Positions 47,428-60,233 of a stretch of 64,000 bases of DNA are shown piece by piece. The position numbers and the translations under genes were made by a program. The notes beneath the pieces were generated by a model. That model did not search any database. It saw only the letters and a program-made list of their open reading frames with translations, and was not told where the DNA came from. The number at the start of each line of letters is the position of its first letter. Position 1 is the first letter of the stretch. The stretch is from Paragordius varius (lineage: Eukaryota > Nematomorpha). The stretch spans positions 13,330,001 through 13,394,000 of the forward strand of contig OZ176051.1 in NCBI GenBank assembly GCA_964247055.1, in the 5' to 3' direction.

Positions 47428-49034
47428 CTAACAAAGAAATTTGAATGTTTAATTTTATTTATTATCTAATAATAAATCATTCAAATTTTAAATTCGCTTC
47501 ATGAGGTATGATTTTTACAAGTCATTATTAATAGTTTTTAAAATTATCACCTTAGAGAGTAATAACTAATTTTAGATTAAAATAAATATATATTAAAATT
47601 TACTGCAATTTTGTGAAAAAATTTAGGATATGTATCATGCGTTTAATTGAGGGTGAAATAGATATTATATTTATATTAATAACCGATCCGCCATCGTCCA
47701 GGGTCTGAAAAAATGGTAGTAACTCCAAATATACTTAAAATTAACTAACATTAATGTTCTGTTTGCAAAAATTTAATTAATATTCATTGGATTAGTAAAA
47801 AACATAATTTACATATTTTATTCAATTGAGCCTTGATATTTTTGAAAAGCGACTTTAATAACAAAATAGATTTTTTTCGTATTAAAAGTAAAAAATTTGG
47901 AAATTTTGTTAATGGAGAATCTTAATATTATATATCAATATATCACTCAAATTTATTTTAAAAAATTTAAGTTAATGTAACAAGAATTACCAAATAGAGC
48001 TAACAAATTTTATAAGAATATTTGAGATGATAGAAATGGTCAGCATCATATATGGGGAAAAATGTTTTTGCAACATCTTAAAAATATACCGTTTCCACTA
48101 TGCATCACCAAAATCTTGATATAAATTAAATTTTAAGAAAATTACCATTTTTCGAAAAAAATAATTTTTTAGATATCAAAACTTAGCATATATTTGAAAT
48201 TTTTATCTCGCAATATCAGCATTTTTGCTATAGAGAGTACTTGCTAATTTTCGACGAGCACTAAAATTTGAGACTTTTCAACATCTTTAATATATTATAA
48301 AATATTTTTCGTTTTATATATATTTGATATGTTTTAGTGATATTCTTTATAATGGCCCATTTAGCTTTAGAAAATAAATAATAAAATGTGCTCAGATTTT
48401 AACATTTTTTGTTATAGCAGAATTACCACAAAAGTGGTTATAATTAGATCATTGTAAGGTTCAAAGCCAAACGCACCATAGGAAATATATTATTTAGCAG
48501 AATATATATTTCTTAGGATATTTTTTGAACAATGTGTTATCTAGGAGGCGGCCCTTGGTGAGTTTTTGTGTGATCCGCAAAAATTTATATATATAATCAG
48601 AATAGTATAATTATTTCCGTTTTTAAAAATAGAATTTATCATTCGCCAACTTTAATATAATTATTTTTATATTGAATATCTAAAAAAACTTTCAATAATT
48701 ATAGACATTATCAAATTGTTCGTTATTAATATAACAATATTACATGATATAATATCAGTTATTAAAACTATAAATCATGGCTATTTTGAATACCATTTAT
48801 ACAAAATTATTAGTAGTAACTGTTAAAATAACCAGTTTTAATATTTTTTTCATAAAAAATGGTGTGTAAAATTTATTAAAAAGATGTACCTTAAAGTTAT
48901 AAAATAATACAAAGCGCAATATGCGCAAGGATTGCATCAATTGTTCATATATTTTTTTATAAATTGATATAATAATAAATAATTTTCCTACTCAAACATG
49001 TCGATTAAGAAAAACTAACATTGCTTAGAGTATC
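47428..49034. other. AT-rich DNA, possibly intronic, with old repeats
   Basis: Around 48160-48490 it resembles 1140-1510 and 23790-23930 (dispersed repeat). At about 48548-48585, 'ggcggcccttggtgag' followed by 'gtgatccgcaaaa' is the left end of a CAGGGGTGTCC-type hAT MITE. If the FERM exon belongs to an active gene, this is upstream intron sequence. Confidence 0.4.
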
Positions 49035-49285
49035 CAGTGGGGTAGATAGAGGCAAAATGGGGGCTGATGCACCGGACGCAATAGTTGAAGGGGCGCCGGA
49101 TTATAAAATTTTAATTTTATTTCAAAAAATAGGTATTTAAAAGTATTACTTAAAATAATACATAAAAAATCACCCATTTATGAGTACGGTTTGAATTTGA
49201 TGATTTTTTGAAAATGCAAGGGGTTGCATGGAAGGGGAGGGGGCTGCCATAACGGATATACACTAGGCGCCATAATGCAAGCTGG
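49035..49285. mobile_element. Fragment of the CAGWGGCGTAGC-ended transposon
   Basis: It starts CAGTGGGGTAGATAGAGG and contains 'ctgatgcaccggacgcaat' and 'tgaaggggcgcc', inverse matches to the right end of 20589-21642. Further on, 'gaaggggagggggct' and 'aggcgccataa' resemble that element's other end. It looks like a short deletion copy. Confidence 0.4.
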
Positions 49286-51272
49286 TAGCTTATAAAATCA
49301 AGTCTTTTTCAGATAGAAAGTTTGATAAATTATTTTTTCAAAAACAAATTAGTAAATTTACAACTCAGTTCATATAAAGCCCAATCAGATGAAATAATTT
49401 AGCATGATATAGTTATTAATTATTGTTGGCTTTATTTAGAAAAAAATGAAATATTGGCAACATTAGTTTGAGATATGGAATCATTTTTCGATATAATTAA
49501 AGCATGTAATTTCTTAAAAATAAAAAGTTGGTATTTGAATATTTTTAAAGATTTCATTGGTTTCAAATTATAAAAAAAATTTCGTGCGTTGGGATAGATA
49601 ACCACCGTCTCTCAAATATTTCTATTAATTTAACATATGTGTTTTATCTAGAATCTGTGGTAAAAAATTATATATAAACATAAATTTCTTAAACAAATTT
49701 CAATTTGAACACTACAACCATTGGCAACGAAATAGTTATTTTGTTAGTAGAGCAGATTAAAATTGGTAAGAAGAAATAAAAGAAAGCGGGTGACCACATA
49801 AAAAATTATTTAAATAATATTTAATTCAACTTATCTACCTTTAAACAATCCTAAATAAATTTTAGAAGCTTTAAAAAATAAAAAATCAAGCCGCACTGTA
49901 CATTAATTTCAGTAATATCATTTTTTAATCGGAGTAGCGATTGGCTAAAAGAAAATGGATGTTCTTGAAAATATAAGATCACTTTTTTTCGAATATAAAA
50001 ATAGCACTATCGACTTTTCTAATTTTTAGTAATATAACGGTAAATTATAATCATATGTGCAGGATAAAAATGTATGACAAATCACATTAATTTTTACATT
50101 ATCTTCTTATATAAAGTTTGTAATCTATTTTTCTTTTAAAAAATTCCAGATAGGTTGAATATTTACTTGTTGAAAAAATAAAATCGATTATTAAATTGTC
50201 CTTGAATGTATTGAAATTATTAAAATTTTTAATGACAAATAATGGTTTTATTACGATATTAGAAACGTATATTTTTATTATATCCTCACTCATGGCTTAT
50301 GCCTCAAATCTGTTAATTTACATATTTATTGAGAAATAAGGACACTAGCATTAATGGTCAACAATCGCTTTTAGAAATTTTTTATTAAACACTTTAAATA
50401 ATGACAGCCTTTAACTACTCACAAGGTTGCGATTCAACATTTTAGAGAAAAGTAAAAAAAGGCCCTTCCTAGCTAAACATTTTAAATCAATCCTATAGTA
50501 TTCTAGCAACTATATTTCTGATCTTTATTTGGGAAATTCCTGTGTTGGATTATGATATAAAAATATCATGAAGGGCGTTTTATCGTATTATAAGCATGGT
50601 GGAAATGGGATAGGAAGACTTTGATTTTAACACCCTTTTATATTCATACTAAACATTTTTTCTTATCAGATTTTTGATTAAAAGATTCGTTAGTCTTAAT
50701 AATAATTAGATATAAAAAAAAAGTCTACTTCAACTTGAATAATTAACCTGAGGTAAAGAAATATGCAATACATCAAATCATATGGGAAAACTCTTTAATT
50801 ACACTAAAAATACCGTTTCCACCATCCTTCCAATCACCACAAATTACAAACAATAAAACTTAGCAAAAAACAATTTTAAGCAAATTATGAACTTTATTAA
50901 AATTTAATGTCATCTAGCATTTATTAAAGATTCATATTGCGCAATTTTAATATTAGTTCAAAGGTATTATTAAATATTAAACCTTTGGATCCTTATTTAA
51001 CATAAATTTAATATAAAATATTCTTTAAAAACACACTATATATAATGTATTTTTGGAAGAGGCAATTAGCTTTCTAAAATTTACCGACATAATAGACAAC
51101 ATTTTTAAGTTTGAATAAGGAGTATTTGTCATAAAATTTAGAAACGATACCTTTAAACTCACATTAACGCTCCCAAAAGTACAATATGAATATTGATACA
51201 TTTATTTATCAGACTAATAAAATATTTAAAAGTCCAGTTTATTAAATTTGCGGTATTTTTTAATAATTTTTG
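49286..51272. other. AT-rich DNA without supported features
   Basis: A 64-codon minus-strand frame (50099-50293) is low complexity and not called. The region around 50810-50830 ('ataccgtttccaccatcc') recurs in similar form near 48087 and, inverted, near 855, part of an old dispersed repeat. Confidence 0.35.
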
Positions 51273-51278
51273 TTTATT
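51273..51278 (-). terminator. Polyadenylation signal of the terminal exon at 51330-51469
   Basis: AATAAA on the minus strand lies about 52 bases past the stop codon of the exon, a normal distance. Confidence 0.45.
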
Positions 51279-51329
51279 TTGATGTACTATTTTTTTCTAC
51301 AATAAAATATAAATAATTATACCAAAAAA

Positions 51330-51469
51330 TTAAGATCTATCCAGGTATCCAGAAAAGGGTGTGACAGGCTTGCTCCTTAGCGTCAATCTCCTCAAAGGAC
51401 GACCCTTACCGCCTTCCCACGCTTTTAGCGCGTCAGGGCAGGGAAACGTCATAGCATTCTTCACGGCTT
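51330..51469 (-). CDS. Terminal coding exon of an unrecognised gene
   Basis: On the minus strand an acceptor (TTTCATTGCACATATTTGTTAG, split here as 'ttcattgcac' + 'atatttgttag') opens 140 bases with about half G+C, far above the surroundings. It reads AVKNAMTFPCPDALKAWEGG, then KGRPLRRLTLRSKPVTPFSG, then YLDRS and a stop: 45 residues after two bases that complete a split codon. A polyadenylation signal follows. Base composition, an open frame, a fitting splice site and a 3' signal together support a real last exon. The basic, arginine-rich tail suggests no localisation with certainty. The family is not recognised. Earlier exons must lie at higher coordinates, beyond the inserted retrotransposon or outside the window. 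Confidence 0.6.
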
Positions 51470-51538
51470 CTAACAAATATGTGCAATGAAACGTATAATA
51501 CAAAATACATGGTAAGCTAATGTGTAAATAATTATATA

Positions 51539-51720
51539 CCATTTTTTATACAAAAACATCATATTTTTAACCTAATGCAACATTTTTTCAACCAAACGCA
51601 ACATTTTTTCAACCAAAGACAACATTTTTTTATCCAAAGGGAACATTTTTCCAAAAACAACATTTTTTCAAGCAAAAGCAAAATTATTTTAAATATTAAA
51701 ACCATTTTTTTTATTTTATG
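51539..51720. repeat. FB3: ~21-bp tandem units with the shared CCATTTT terminus
   Basis: After 'tatata' it starts CCATTTTTTATACAAAAAC, then five to six units of about 21 bases based on CAACATTTTTTCAACCAAA. This is the same design as the left ends of FB1 and FB2 but a different unit. The inverted partner end was not found. Confidence 0.6.
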
Positions 51721-51906
51721 ACATATTAAATTTTAAGTAAATGTAATTTAATTTTAGCGTAAATTTTTGATTTTAATTTTTTATTATCAATATTTAATGG
51801 TAAATTAAAACAATATTTTTTCCTTTTACAACAGTTTCACCTGATCAATAAATACAATTTGGGCTTTAAGATTGTCCTTGAAAATTTAAAGTTGGTCCTA
51901 GAACAT

Positions 51907-52230
51907 TGTTATAGTGGTCTGACAGGCTAATTTGAATGAACCTTTTATTATTCTATTAAATTAACCGCACAAACAACATTCGTTATATATTATATTAACC
52001 TCTTAACTTATGTTAGTATTATTATATTATTATAACCTCACCACCACGTATGACTATTTTACCTTGAGTTAATTGAATAAAAGCAAACATCACACCTTGA
52101 TATATGTGAATTCATTAAACCTAATTATCTTAGATATATATATATATATATATATATATCATCATATACCAACGAACATATATACAATAAATTTACCGTT
52201 ATAGACGTTACTTGTAGTCCCCATTTATTA
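51907..52230 (+). repeat. 5' LTR of the Ty3/gypsy element
   Basis: It starts TGTTATAGTGG and ends GTCCCCATTTATTA, and contains a (TA)n tract near 52136-52160. The sequence after it, TTGGTGGCCAAGACG, holds the primer-binding position; the tRNA is not identified. Confidence 0.9.
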
Positions 52231-55200
52231 TTGGTGGCCAAGACGAGTATGGCAGACGAACCAATAAATATCACAGCTCCTGACGCTAGCCTTCCCAATT
52301 TACACATAGAATACAATGATAATAAATTCGAAGATTACCTCGAATATATTAGCAACGTACTTGAGGCAAAGGATATTCCGGTAACCGAAAAAATGCTTAA
52401 ATCAACTATACTAGCATATGGCGGATTCAAGATATTAATAAAGATTAACCAACGCCTATACTCCAAAAAAATAAAAGACGCCACGTGGGCGAAAATTACG
52501 GAAACGGGGAAAAATATTCAACCCGACAAAACGAAATTGCAAAGCCGGTTTGAATTTTATAAGCTGGTACGTAACGATGGTGAAGTTTCACGCAATTCCT
52601 TGAACGTAGGAGCAGAAGAAGCTCAATTCACTGAAGCCATAGAACAGCGTATACATGATGCGTTCGTAATAGGACTACGACAACTTCAACTAGAGATGGA
52701 TATCCATTCCAGGAACCCGGATGCTTTGGTAAACTGTATTCCTGTCCCATTAGAAACAATCGTAGATCTCGCACTAGCACACGAGGCTGCTAGGGCTGGA
52801 TTACAGAATAACAATATTAATAACAATAGCAATCGATATAGTAACAGCAATAATAATATCAAAAGGTTACAACATAATAATTTCAATCGACAAACAATAA
52901 TAAAATCTTCTACTACATATAAATATTGCGGCACCACACACCCACCCAACAAGTGTCCAGCCTGGAGACGCTCCTGCAACAAATGCGGAAAGCTCAACCA
53001 TTTTGCTAGGATGTGTGTGGCCAAAAGACAAAGACCCAAATTCAATAGGCAATTATTGAAGGAAGTCAAGGTAGGTCTTGCGCAAACACCCTTATTGATA
53101 ACATTAGTAATAAACGGTTTAAAAAACTTTATCTAAGATACCGGTTCGGATATTAGTGTAATAAACCTTACAACGTGGGAGAAAATTGGTAAACTCAAGC
53201 TAGGATCGACATCACCAGTGAAATCGTACAATAGCACGACAGTGCCAATGATGGGGACAGCAAGCGTCAAGGTCCAGGTAAATGACAAACAAATGGTCGG
53301 GGACATATGTGTCGTAAGCAAAACGATGGGGATGGCTCCGCTGATCTGTGGACTGGACTGGATGGCTAAATTCCAGGAGATGCCACATGTAAAAGTTAAT
53401 TATCTTAAATTAAATGAGATTTGTGAAAATTTTAAAAATTCGAAAATATGTTAGAGTGTTATAAAGACCCTGTAAAAATTCGCATTGCAGCGAATGCGAT
53501 CCCGAATGTATGGTCATGTAGCAGGGTGCCTTTTCCATTCAGAGAAAAGGAGAAAGAGCTGACGAGGCTAGAAAAGTTAGGCATCTTAGAACCCGTTGAT
53601 CCTAACATTACACCTGTGACATGGGCCACGCCTACGGTTAATGTACTTAAACCGAATGGCGAATTAAGAATATGTAGTGATTTTCGGGTAACGATTAATA
53701 AGTGGTTGCAAGAAAACTCCCATATAATCCCCACGTTTGATGACTGGGTGTCAAAAATAGGTGAAGGTATCACATTCACAAAAATCGATTTAAAAGATGC
53801 TTATCTCCAAATGCCAGTGGCAGAGGCGTGTCAATTGTTAACAATATCAACACATAAAGGTTTTTTTTAGATACAAACGCATGCCGTTTGGACTGGCCAC
53901 GGTACCCATCATCTTCCAACGAGTGATGGAACAAGTGCTAGCTGAAAGTCGGGAACTTGCGCATATTTAGATGACGTCCTAGTGACTGTTAGGACGGAAA
54001 ATGAGCACATTAACAATTTAAATAACGTATTAGTCGTCTCGATAAGGTCGGATTTAAATTAAGACTAGATAAAATAATGATAGGTGCAGAATCAGTTAAC
54101 TAATTAGGGTTTGAAATATCGAAAAAGGGTATAAGCCCATGTGAACAAAAATCAAAGCAATTAAGGAGCTAAAATGACCGGTAGATAAAAAGTCATTACG
54201 TAGTCTTTTAGGTTTTTTTGACGTTTCATGAACGCTTTATACCAAAATTACAAATGATAGTCGGTCCCTTACATGAATTAATTGGTAAAAATACGAGATG
54301 GTCTTGGACCGAAAAACATGAGAAAAGCTGGTTAGCAGCTAAGAATTTGTTGAGCGAAAAAGTGTTTTTAACACCATATAATCCGAATATTGATAATAGA
54401 AACTGATGCGTCAGATTTAGGATTCGGGTGTATTTTAAGTTGTAAAGTTAATAGTGAAAGAATACCGATAGCGTATGCCTCACAAAAGTGTAGCAACGCC
54501 GAATGGAATTATTCCACTATTGAGAAGGAATTAAAAGAAATATTGTTTGCGTTAAGAAAGTTTCATAGTTTCGTATATGGTCGAAAATTTATAATATTAA
54601 CTGTTCATTTACCTTTAGTAAAGTTAATAAATATGGATCGAAATTTAAAAGAAATACATAATGCTAAAGTACTAAGATGGATTAATATAATAAATGAATA
54701 CGACTTTGAAATAAGTCATCAAAAGAAGCTAAAAATAGAGCTGATTATTTATCGAGATGGCCGATTGACGAGATCGTTGTAAATGGTGAAGATTATGCGG
54801 TTACCAGATATCTGAGATTTTTGCATTGTCATACCTGCGGTTAAGCAGAGATGAAATTCGAAAAGAAACCGCATTAGATCCAGTATTACAAAAAGTAATT
54901 AAAGCGTTAAACAACCATGACTGGAGTTCTCCAGAATTAGAAAAGTTTGTAAACCGTAAAGACGAGTTGGCATATCAATATGGCTTATTAAGTTTAAATA
55001 ATCGGATTATGATTCCGAAGCCCCTCCAAAAAGAGGTGGTGAGATACCTACACAGCCGTCATAACAAACAAGAGACGACCATGAAAGCGATGGCCAGATT
55101 TACGTGTTATTGGCTAGAATTAGAAAATGACCTGGTAAAAGCCAGTAGTCAGTGCGTATCGTGCAAACGTAGTAGGCCGAATGTTACTCAGAATTCCACG

Positions 55201-56129
55201 TATCAGTGGGATCATAATGTTGGTGTGTGGGAGCGTTTGCATATTGATATAGCCCGACCCGGTAGACGGTTATTATTGGTTGTTGATAATTGATACCTCG
55301 AAATGGGTAGAAGGGTGTATTTTAAAAAAGGTAACCGCAGCGAATATAATCCATAAAGTGGAAGAAAATTTTGCAAGGTTCGGGTTTGCAAGAGAGATCG
55401 TTAGCGATAACGCTTCGTATTTCAGTGATGAGTAATTCACGTCAACCTTAAGTACGTTAGGGGTGAAATATATTAAGGTTGCCCCCTACCATCCCAAGAG
55501 TAATGGAATGGTAGAAAGGTTAGTAGGTACAATAAAAAATAAATACAAAAGAATAAAAAATAATGCGATATCCACCCACGAAGCGTTTAACACTGGCCTA
55601 TAGGCGTATAGAAATTCTATACACTCAACCCCAATTAATGTTCAAGCGTACTCCCCATACCCCCTTAACCTGGTTAAATAGTAGGGCGAGATTGCTAGAT
55701 GCACCAGCCCCCCGACGGCAGTTTGCCATTAATGACCAGGTAATGATTAAAAATGAGTTATGTCCAGGGTGGCGCACAGGAGAGATTATGGACCGTACAG
55801 GGTTATTTTCATACAAGGTATGGGACAAGGACCGGGGCAAAGTTGTCAGGAAACACGATGACCAAATAGTACACCAGCCACAACCACAACCTACCACTGC
55901 CAGCAACACAAGTGAGGAGGATTTAACCACTGCCAAGGATGATGTAACAATCGCCGAAACACAACCCACGATCAATCCAAGTGACGAAACCAATTATCCC
56001 CAAGCCGAAAGTCCAAATAATGATAAAACCCAGAATTCTGCCACAGCCAGCTCCCCCGCAAAAATACAGGAACGATACCCGACAAGAAGTCGCAGAAACC
56101 CGCCCGCTTTCTTTAGAAGGGGGTACTGA

Positions 56130-56368
56130 TGTTATAGTGGTAACTGACAGGCTAATTTGAATGAACCTTTTATTATACTATTAGATTAACCGCACAAACA
56201 ACATTCGTTATATATTATTATATTAACATCTTAAATTATGTGTGTAGTATTATTATATTATTATAACCTCACCTCCACGTGTGACTCTTATTATTATACC
56301 TTGAGTTAATTGGATAAAAGCAAACATCTCACCTTGATATATGTGAATACATTAGACCTAATTATCTT

Positions 56369-56408
<40 letters not shown>

Positions 56409-56474
56409 CTCATTATATACCAACGAACATATATACAAACCGTTATTGACGTTACTTGTAGTCCCCATTTATTA
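56130..56474 (+). repeat. 3' LTR of the Ty3/gypsy element
   Basis: Same start and end as the 5' LTR, slightly longer, largely because of a longer (TA)n tract (56372-56407). The flank after it is AACAT, equal to the flank before the 5' LTR. Confidence 0.9.
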
Positions 56475-56900
56475 AACATTCAAGTTGGTCCTTCAATATT
56501 TTAATTTTGATTTTAACTTTTATTAATGAAGCAATAAATATATTATATCCTATCATTTTATTTCCTTTATTTAACCTAAACTTTTAAGTGATTACCATTT
56601 CTTTGATATCCTTATTATTTTATATAAAAAATTTAACTATTTAAAAATATATAGGTTTTGTGCGTTATCGTAATATTTAGTTTAAAACATTAAAAAGTTA
56701 ATATTGATTAATTAAAGAAAATTAGTTCAAAACAAAAAAAGTTGTTTTACTTTGTAAATATTGATTTTGATCTAATAATTATTAAGAAATATAGATATTA
56801 ATTTTAAAAATAGCCAATTACATACAAAAATAACGGTTGTATACAAACTGCTAAAAATGTAACTTTTAGTAAAGGATAACTTTAAACTTTCAAAGATACT

Positions 56901-57839
56901 CCCTAAGCGCAAATTGAATAGATTTATTAAAGTTGCAAAAGAAAAAAATATTTAATATAAATGAGGCAATTTATCGGAATTAAAATGTTTGAAAATCACA
57001 TATTATCAAATATTGTTAATAAAACAATAATTACTATAATTTATGCAAAATAGGATTTAGTAGAGGAATATCAACCAAGAATCCTTACAATTGCCTTGTA
57101 ACAAGTCTGTTTTATGACAAATTAATATTTGTATTGGGATTTTTACAGATTGTTGGTTGATATTCCACTAATTTTCGATCCTATTTGCATAAATTATAAT
57201 AATTCTAATCATGTGGAAATCCAAAATAAAACAGTATAAATTTTTATACACTCATAAACCAGATGACAAAAAAATGCAAACAATATTTTTGGTTTTATTT
57301 TGATATAAAAGTTTATTTTCCTGAATAAAATATATATGTTAATATTTTAATAGTGAGTTTAGGTAGTAAATAATTAAAAAAATAATTTAAAATAATTTCA
57401 TTAAATTTTTTTCTTTTAAGCGTGAGAAAAGAAAAACGCCATCTTTTTATCTGGTTAATAGAAACCACTAACTATATGATTTTAGGCTATTTATATATTG
57501 AAAATATCTCCTAAAATGATAATAAACGATAATATTTCAGATTTTATCATTATTTTTTGGATTATCCTTAATTATACTTAAGTTTCACTTTTTGCCCGGT
57601 TTCGATTTTCTCTCAATATTTCAAAAATTTGGTTGTCAACAAATAAATATTTTTGCGGCAAATGAATACGCTGGTCATAAGCTATCTCATGAAAAAAAAA
57701 TTTTCGTTAAAATTTTTTTGCACACATTGTATATACTTTTTTTTGTAAAACTGGTAGTTGAAAGGAAAAACAATGGCAAACCACTCTTGAGTTTATATTG
57801 CCAATAATTGTTACACTATGCAATTGATCGTTAAAATCG
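56901..57839. other. AT-rich DNA between the retrotransposon site and the LINE
   Basis: It holds the palindromic element at 57028-57204. A 71-codon frame (57592-57807, +) has no features and is not called. Confidence 0.4.
57028..57204. mobile_element. Palindromic MITE-like element (~45-bp inverted ends)
   Basis: The left arm (about 57028-57080, 'ataatttatgcaaaatagga' then 'ggaatatcaaccaa') and the right arm (about 57156-57204, 'ttggttgatattcc' then 'tcctatttgcataaattat') are inverse copies with a few differences. The core between them is about 75 bp. No coding capacity; the family is unknown. Confidence 0.65.
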
Positions 57840-58671
57840 GGTGCTGGAATATGCCTTCATTAACTGAAACCAAACAGGTTATAATTGAAAGAAAAATGGA
57901 AAAAACTTAAAAATACTGGGTTTAATGGAGACTAAGCAAAAAGATAGCGGGAAAGCACAAAACAAAGAATACCTTGTTAAAATCGGGGAGAGATGACTAA
58001 GAATCAGAAGGCGTTGCAGTATCAATTAAAAACAAATTGAATAAAAGTCTCATTAGTTATACACCATATACATCCAGAACTATGAGTATTAGGTTAAATA
58101 CTAAGCCACTTAAGTTTATGTAGGTAGAAGTCTATCCTCCTACGTCAAATTCTCCTAAAGAAGACACAAAGGATTTTTATGGAAAGATGCAAATAGTTTA
58201 AACGAAAAATAGGTATATGATTATCATAGGATATGATTCGAACAAAAAAGTTGGTAGAGAGGTAGTGTAGATCAAATAGTCGGGCCATATGGATTGGGAG
58301 AACGAAACGAGGCTGGGGCATTGCTCATTTTTTGCCAGGAAAACGAGATGATGATAACAAACTCATAGTTTCCACAACACAATAGGGGGCTATACACACA
58401 TGGACCTCTCCATGCGGCAAATATAAAAATATAATCGACTATATAATATGTCCACAAAAATGGAAAAGGTTTATACTTGATACAAGAATTAGCAAAAGCA
58501 GTAATTGCTTTAGCGATTAAGTGCTTTTAATAATACAAATCAAACTTAAAATCACCAAAATAACGTTAAACATACACACAGATATAACATCCGGAACATT
58601 CCAAATTTTAGATCAGAGACAAAAGATAGATTAGGTAGATTAGACAATGAATGTCGTTCCAAACAACTATA

Positions 58672-60070
58672 CCATTTCCCAGTCTAAATAAACGTTTTCC
58701 CAGTCAATCGAAACATTTTCCCAAACAATCGAAACGTTTTCCCAGTCAATCGAAACGTTTTCCCAGTCAATCGAAACATTTTCTCAGTCAATCGAAACGT
58801 TTTCCCAGTCAATCGAAACAATTTCCCAGTCAATAAAAACATTTTCCCACTTAATAAAAACGTTTTCCCAGTCAATAAAAACGGTTTTATTTTTGATGAT
58901 AAACATCAAAATAAGAATATAAAAACAACTTTTAACCATTATTAGCGTAATATTAGGATATTAATTTTTGTTAAAACACAATTTGACAGTTTTTTTAATT
59001 ATATTCCATATACAATCATTAATGACTTATTCTTAAATGTCCTATTTTTGGAATTTGAGTTTGGATAATATTTTTTATTCTATCGATGATGCGGCTAACT
59101 AAATAAATCTATAGTTACGGATAAATTAATAAAATTATAAAATATACCATTTTTGTCACAAAGGTCATTTAACACTTTATATTGATCTTAAAAAAATTTA
59201 ACGCTAATTTTAAATTATTTAACATTTGGAGGGCCTAAGGCGGCCTTCCGAGTATCTTTGTGCGGGCAGCAAAAAATTTGGAAATATATGCAAAAATATG
59301 CCCACAATATCAATATTCATATTTCTTGCGCATATGAATGAATCTATTAAATTGGTAATGAATTAAAAAAAATGTTATATTGTGTTTGTATTTTACAGTC
59401 TTATTAATCGAAAAATAATGTGAATGCCCGTATTTTCGAATGCCGAACGGTGTGCTTTTTTGAGTTAAAAATGCGGCCCCGAAGACAATTGGTTGGACAC
59501 CCCTGTTTTAGTCATATATCTTTTTTTTAACATTTTTAAATCAAAAACATTTTTATCGAAAAAAAATTTGTTATGTTTTTTCCGACAGTATTTTTATAGA
59601 CAAACTTAACTAAAATGTGTTTTGAAGCGTTTGGCAAACATAAATGCGAACCATCGATAAAATAAAAAATATTATATCTCAAATTTCAAAAAATATAACT
59701 TATAAAGAATAAGTCATTAATGATTGTGTATGGAATATAATTAAAAAACTGTCATTCAAATTGTGTTTTTACTTAAAAATTATCTCCATTTATTACGCTG
59801 ATAATGGATAAAAGTTGTTTTTATATTCTTGTTTTGATATTTACCATCAAAAATAAAACCGTTTTTATTGACTGGGAAAACGTTTTTATTGAGTGGGAAA
59901 ATGTTTTTATTGACTGGGAAATTGTTTTTATTCACTGAGAAAACGTTTTTATTGAGTGGGAAAATGTTTCGATTGATGGGAAAATGTTTCGATTGACTGG
60001 GAAAACGTTTCGATTGATTGGGAAAATGTTTCGATTGACTGGGAAAACGTTTATTTAGACTGGGAAATGG
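58672..60070. mobile_element. FB2 element copy 2, in the LINE linker
   Basis: It starts CCATTTCCCAGTCTAAATAA and ends with the inverse TTATTTAGACTGGGAAATGG. Each end has about nine units of the CCCAGTCAATCGAAAC+RTTTTC type, then a subterminal stretch of about 140 bp that is also inverted. The centre (about 59230-59506) contains a hAT-MITE-like segment ending GGTTGGACACCCCTG. TATA flanks both ends. The LINE frame resumes right after it. Confidence 0.85.
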
Positions 60071-60199
60071 TATATATTAATGAAGTGGCAAAGGAAAATG
60101 TGCAAAGGCTAAAGAGGGAAGATTATAAATGACTGTCAGAAAAGAGTTTAGGGATAGTAGAAAAGCGGAGAAAAGCAAACGAGGGATAATAATATGGTT

Positions 60200-60204
<5 letters not shown>

Positions 60205-60231
<27 letters not shown>
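60205..60231. repeat. (TA)n microsatellite at the left end of FB2 copy 3
   Basis: A TA run directly abuts the element; another lies at its right end (61631-61658). Confidence 0.9.

Positions 60232-60233
<2 letters not shown>

Larger units (their letters stand above)
51907..56474 (+). mobile_element. Ty3/gypsy LTR retrotransposon, both LTRs present, coding region broken
   Basis: A fossil of 4568 bp flanked by the 5-bp duplication AACAT. LTRs are at 51907-52230 and 56130-56474. By eye they differ at some 15-20 bases besides small length changes and a (TA)n tract, so the insertion is moderately young. Parts in order: gag from 52249 to about 53130 with a CCHC knuckle (CNKCGKLNHFARMC); protease about 53140-53400 (DTGSDISVI); reverse transcriptase about 53450-54200; RNase H about 54390-54780; integrase about 54830-56125 with the HHCC finger and a GKVVRKHDDQ tail. 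No envelope gene is seen. A purine tract (AGAAGGGGG) precedes the 3' LTR. The coding region has several breaks (of the order of five to ten), so it is not expected to move by itself. The general type is close to gypsy elements of the Mag/K02A2.6-like group. It landed in an FB1 element. Confidence 0.92.
51853..56900. mobile_element. FB1 element copy 4, split by the LTR retrotransposon
   Basis: To the left of the retrotransposon, 'acaatttgggctttaagat' then 'tgtccttgaaaatttaaag' and 'ttggtcctagaacat' are FB1 end units. To the right, 'aacattcaagttggtcctt' followed by an FB1-like AT-rich interior continues them. The inverted right end was not found, so the right limit is a guess. Confidence 0.55.

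Noticed and set aside
47686-47706. A 21-base GC-rich microexon candidate (LDDGGS) upstream of the FERM exon on the minus strand
   Set aside because: It recalls the FERM start (LLDG), but its phase does not fit the exon at 47328-47427 under any visible donor.
52686-53069. Long minus-strand frame (127 codons)
   Set aside because: Antisense shadow of the gag region of the LTR retrotransposon.
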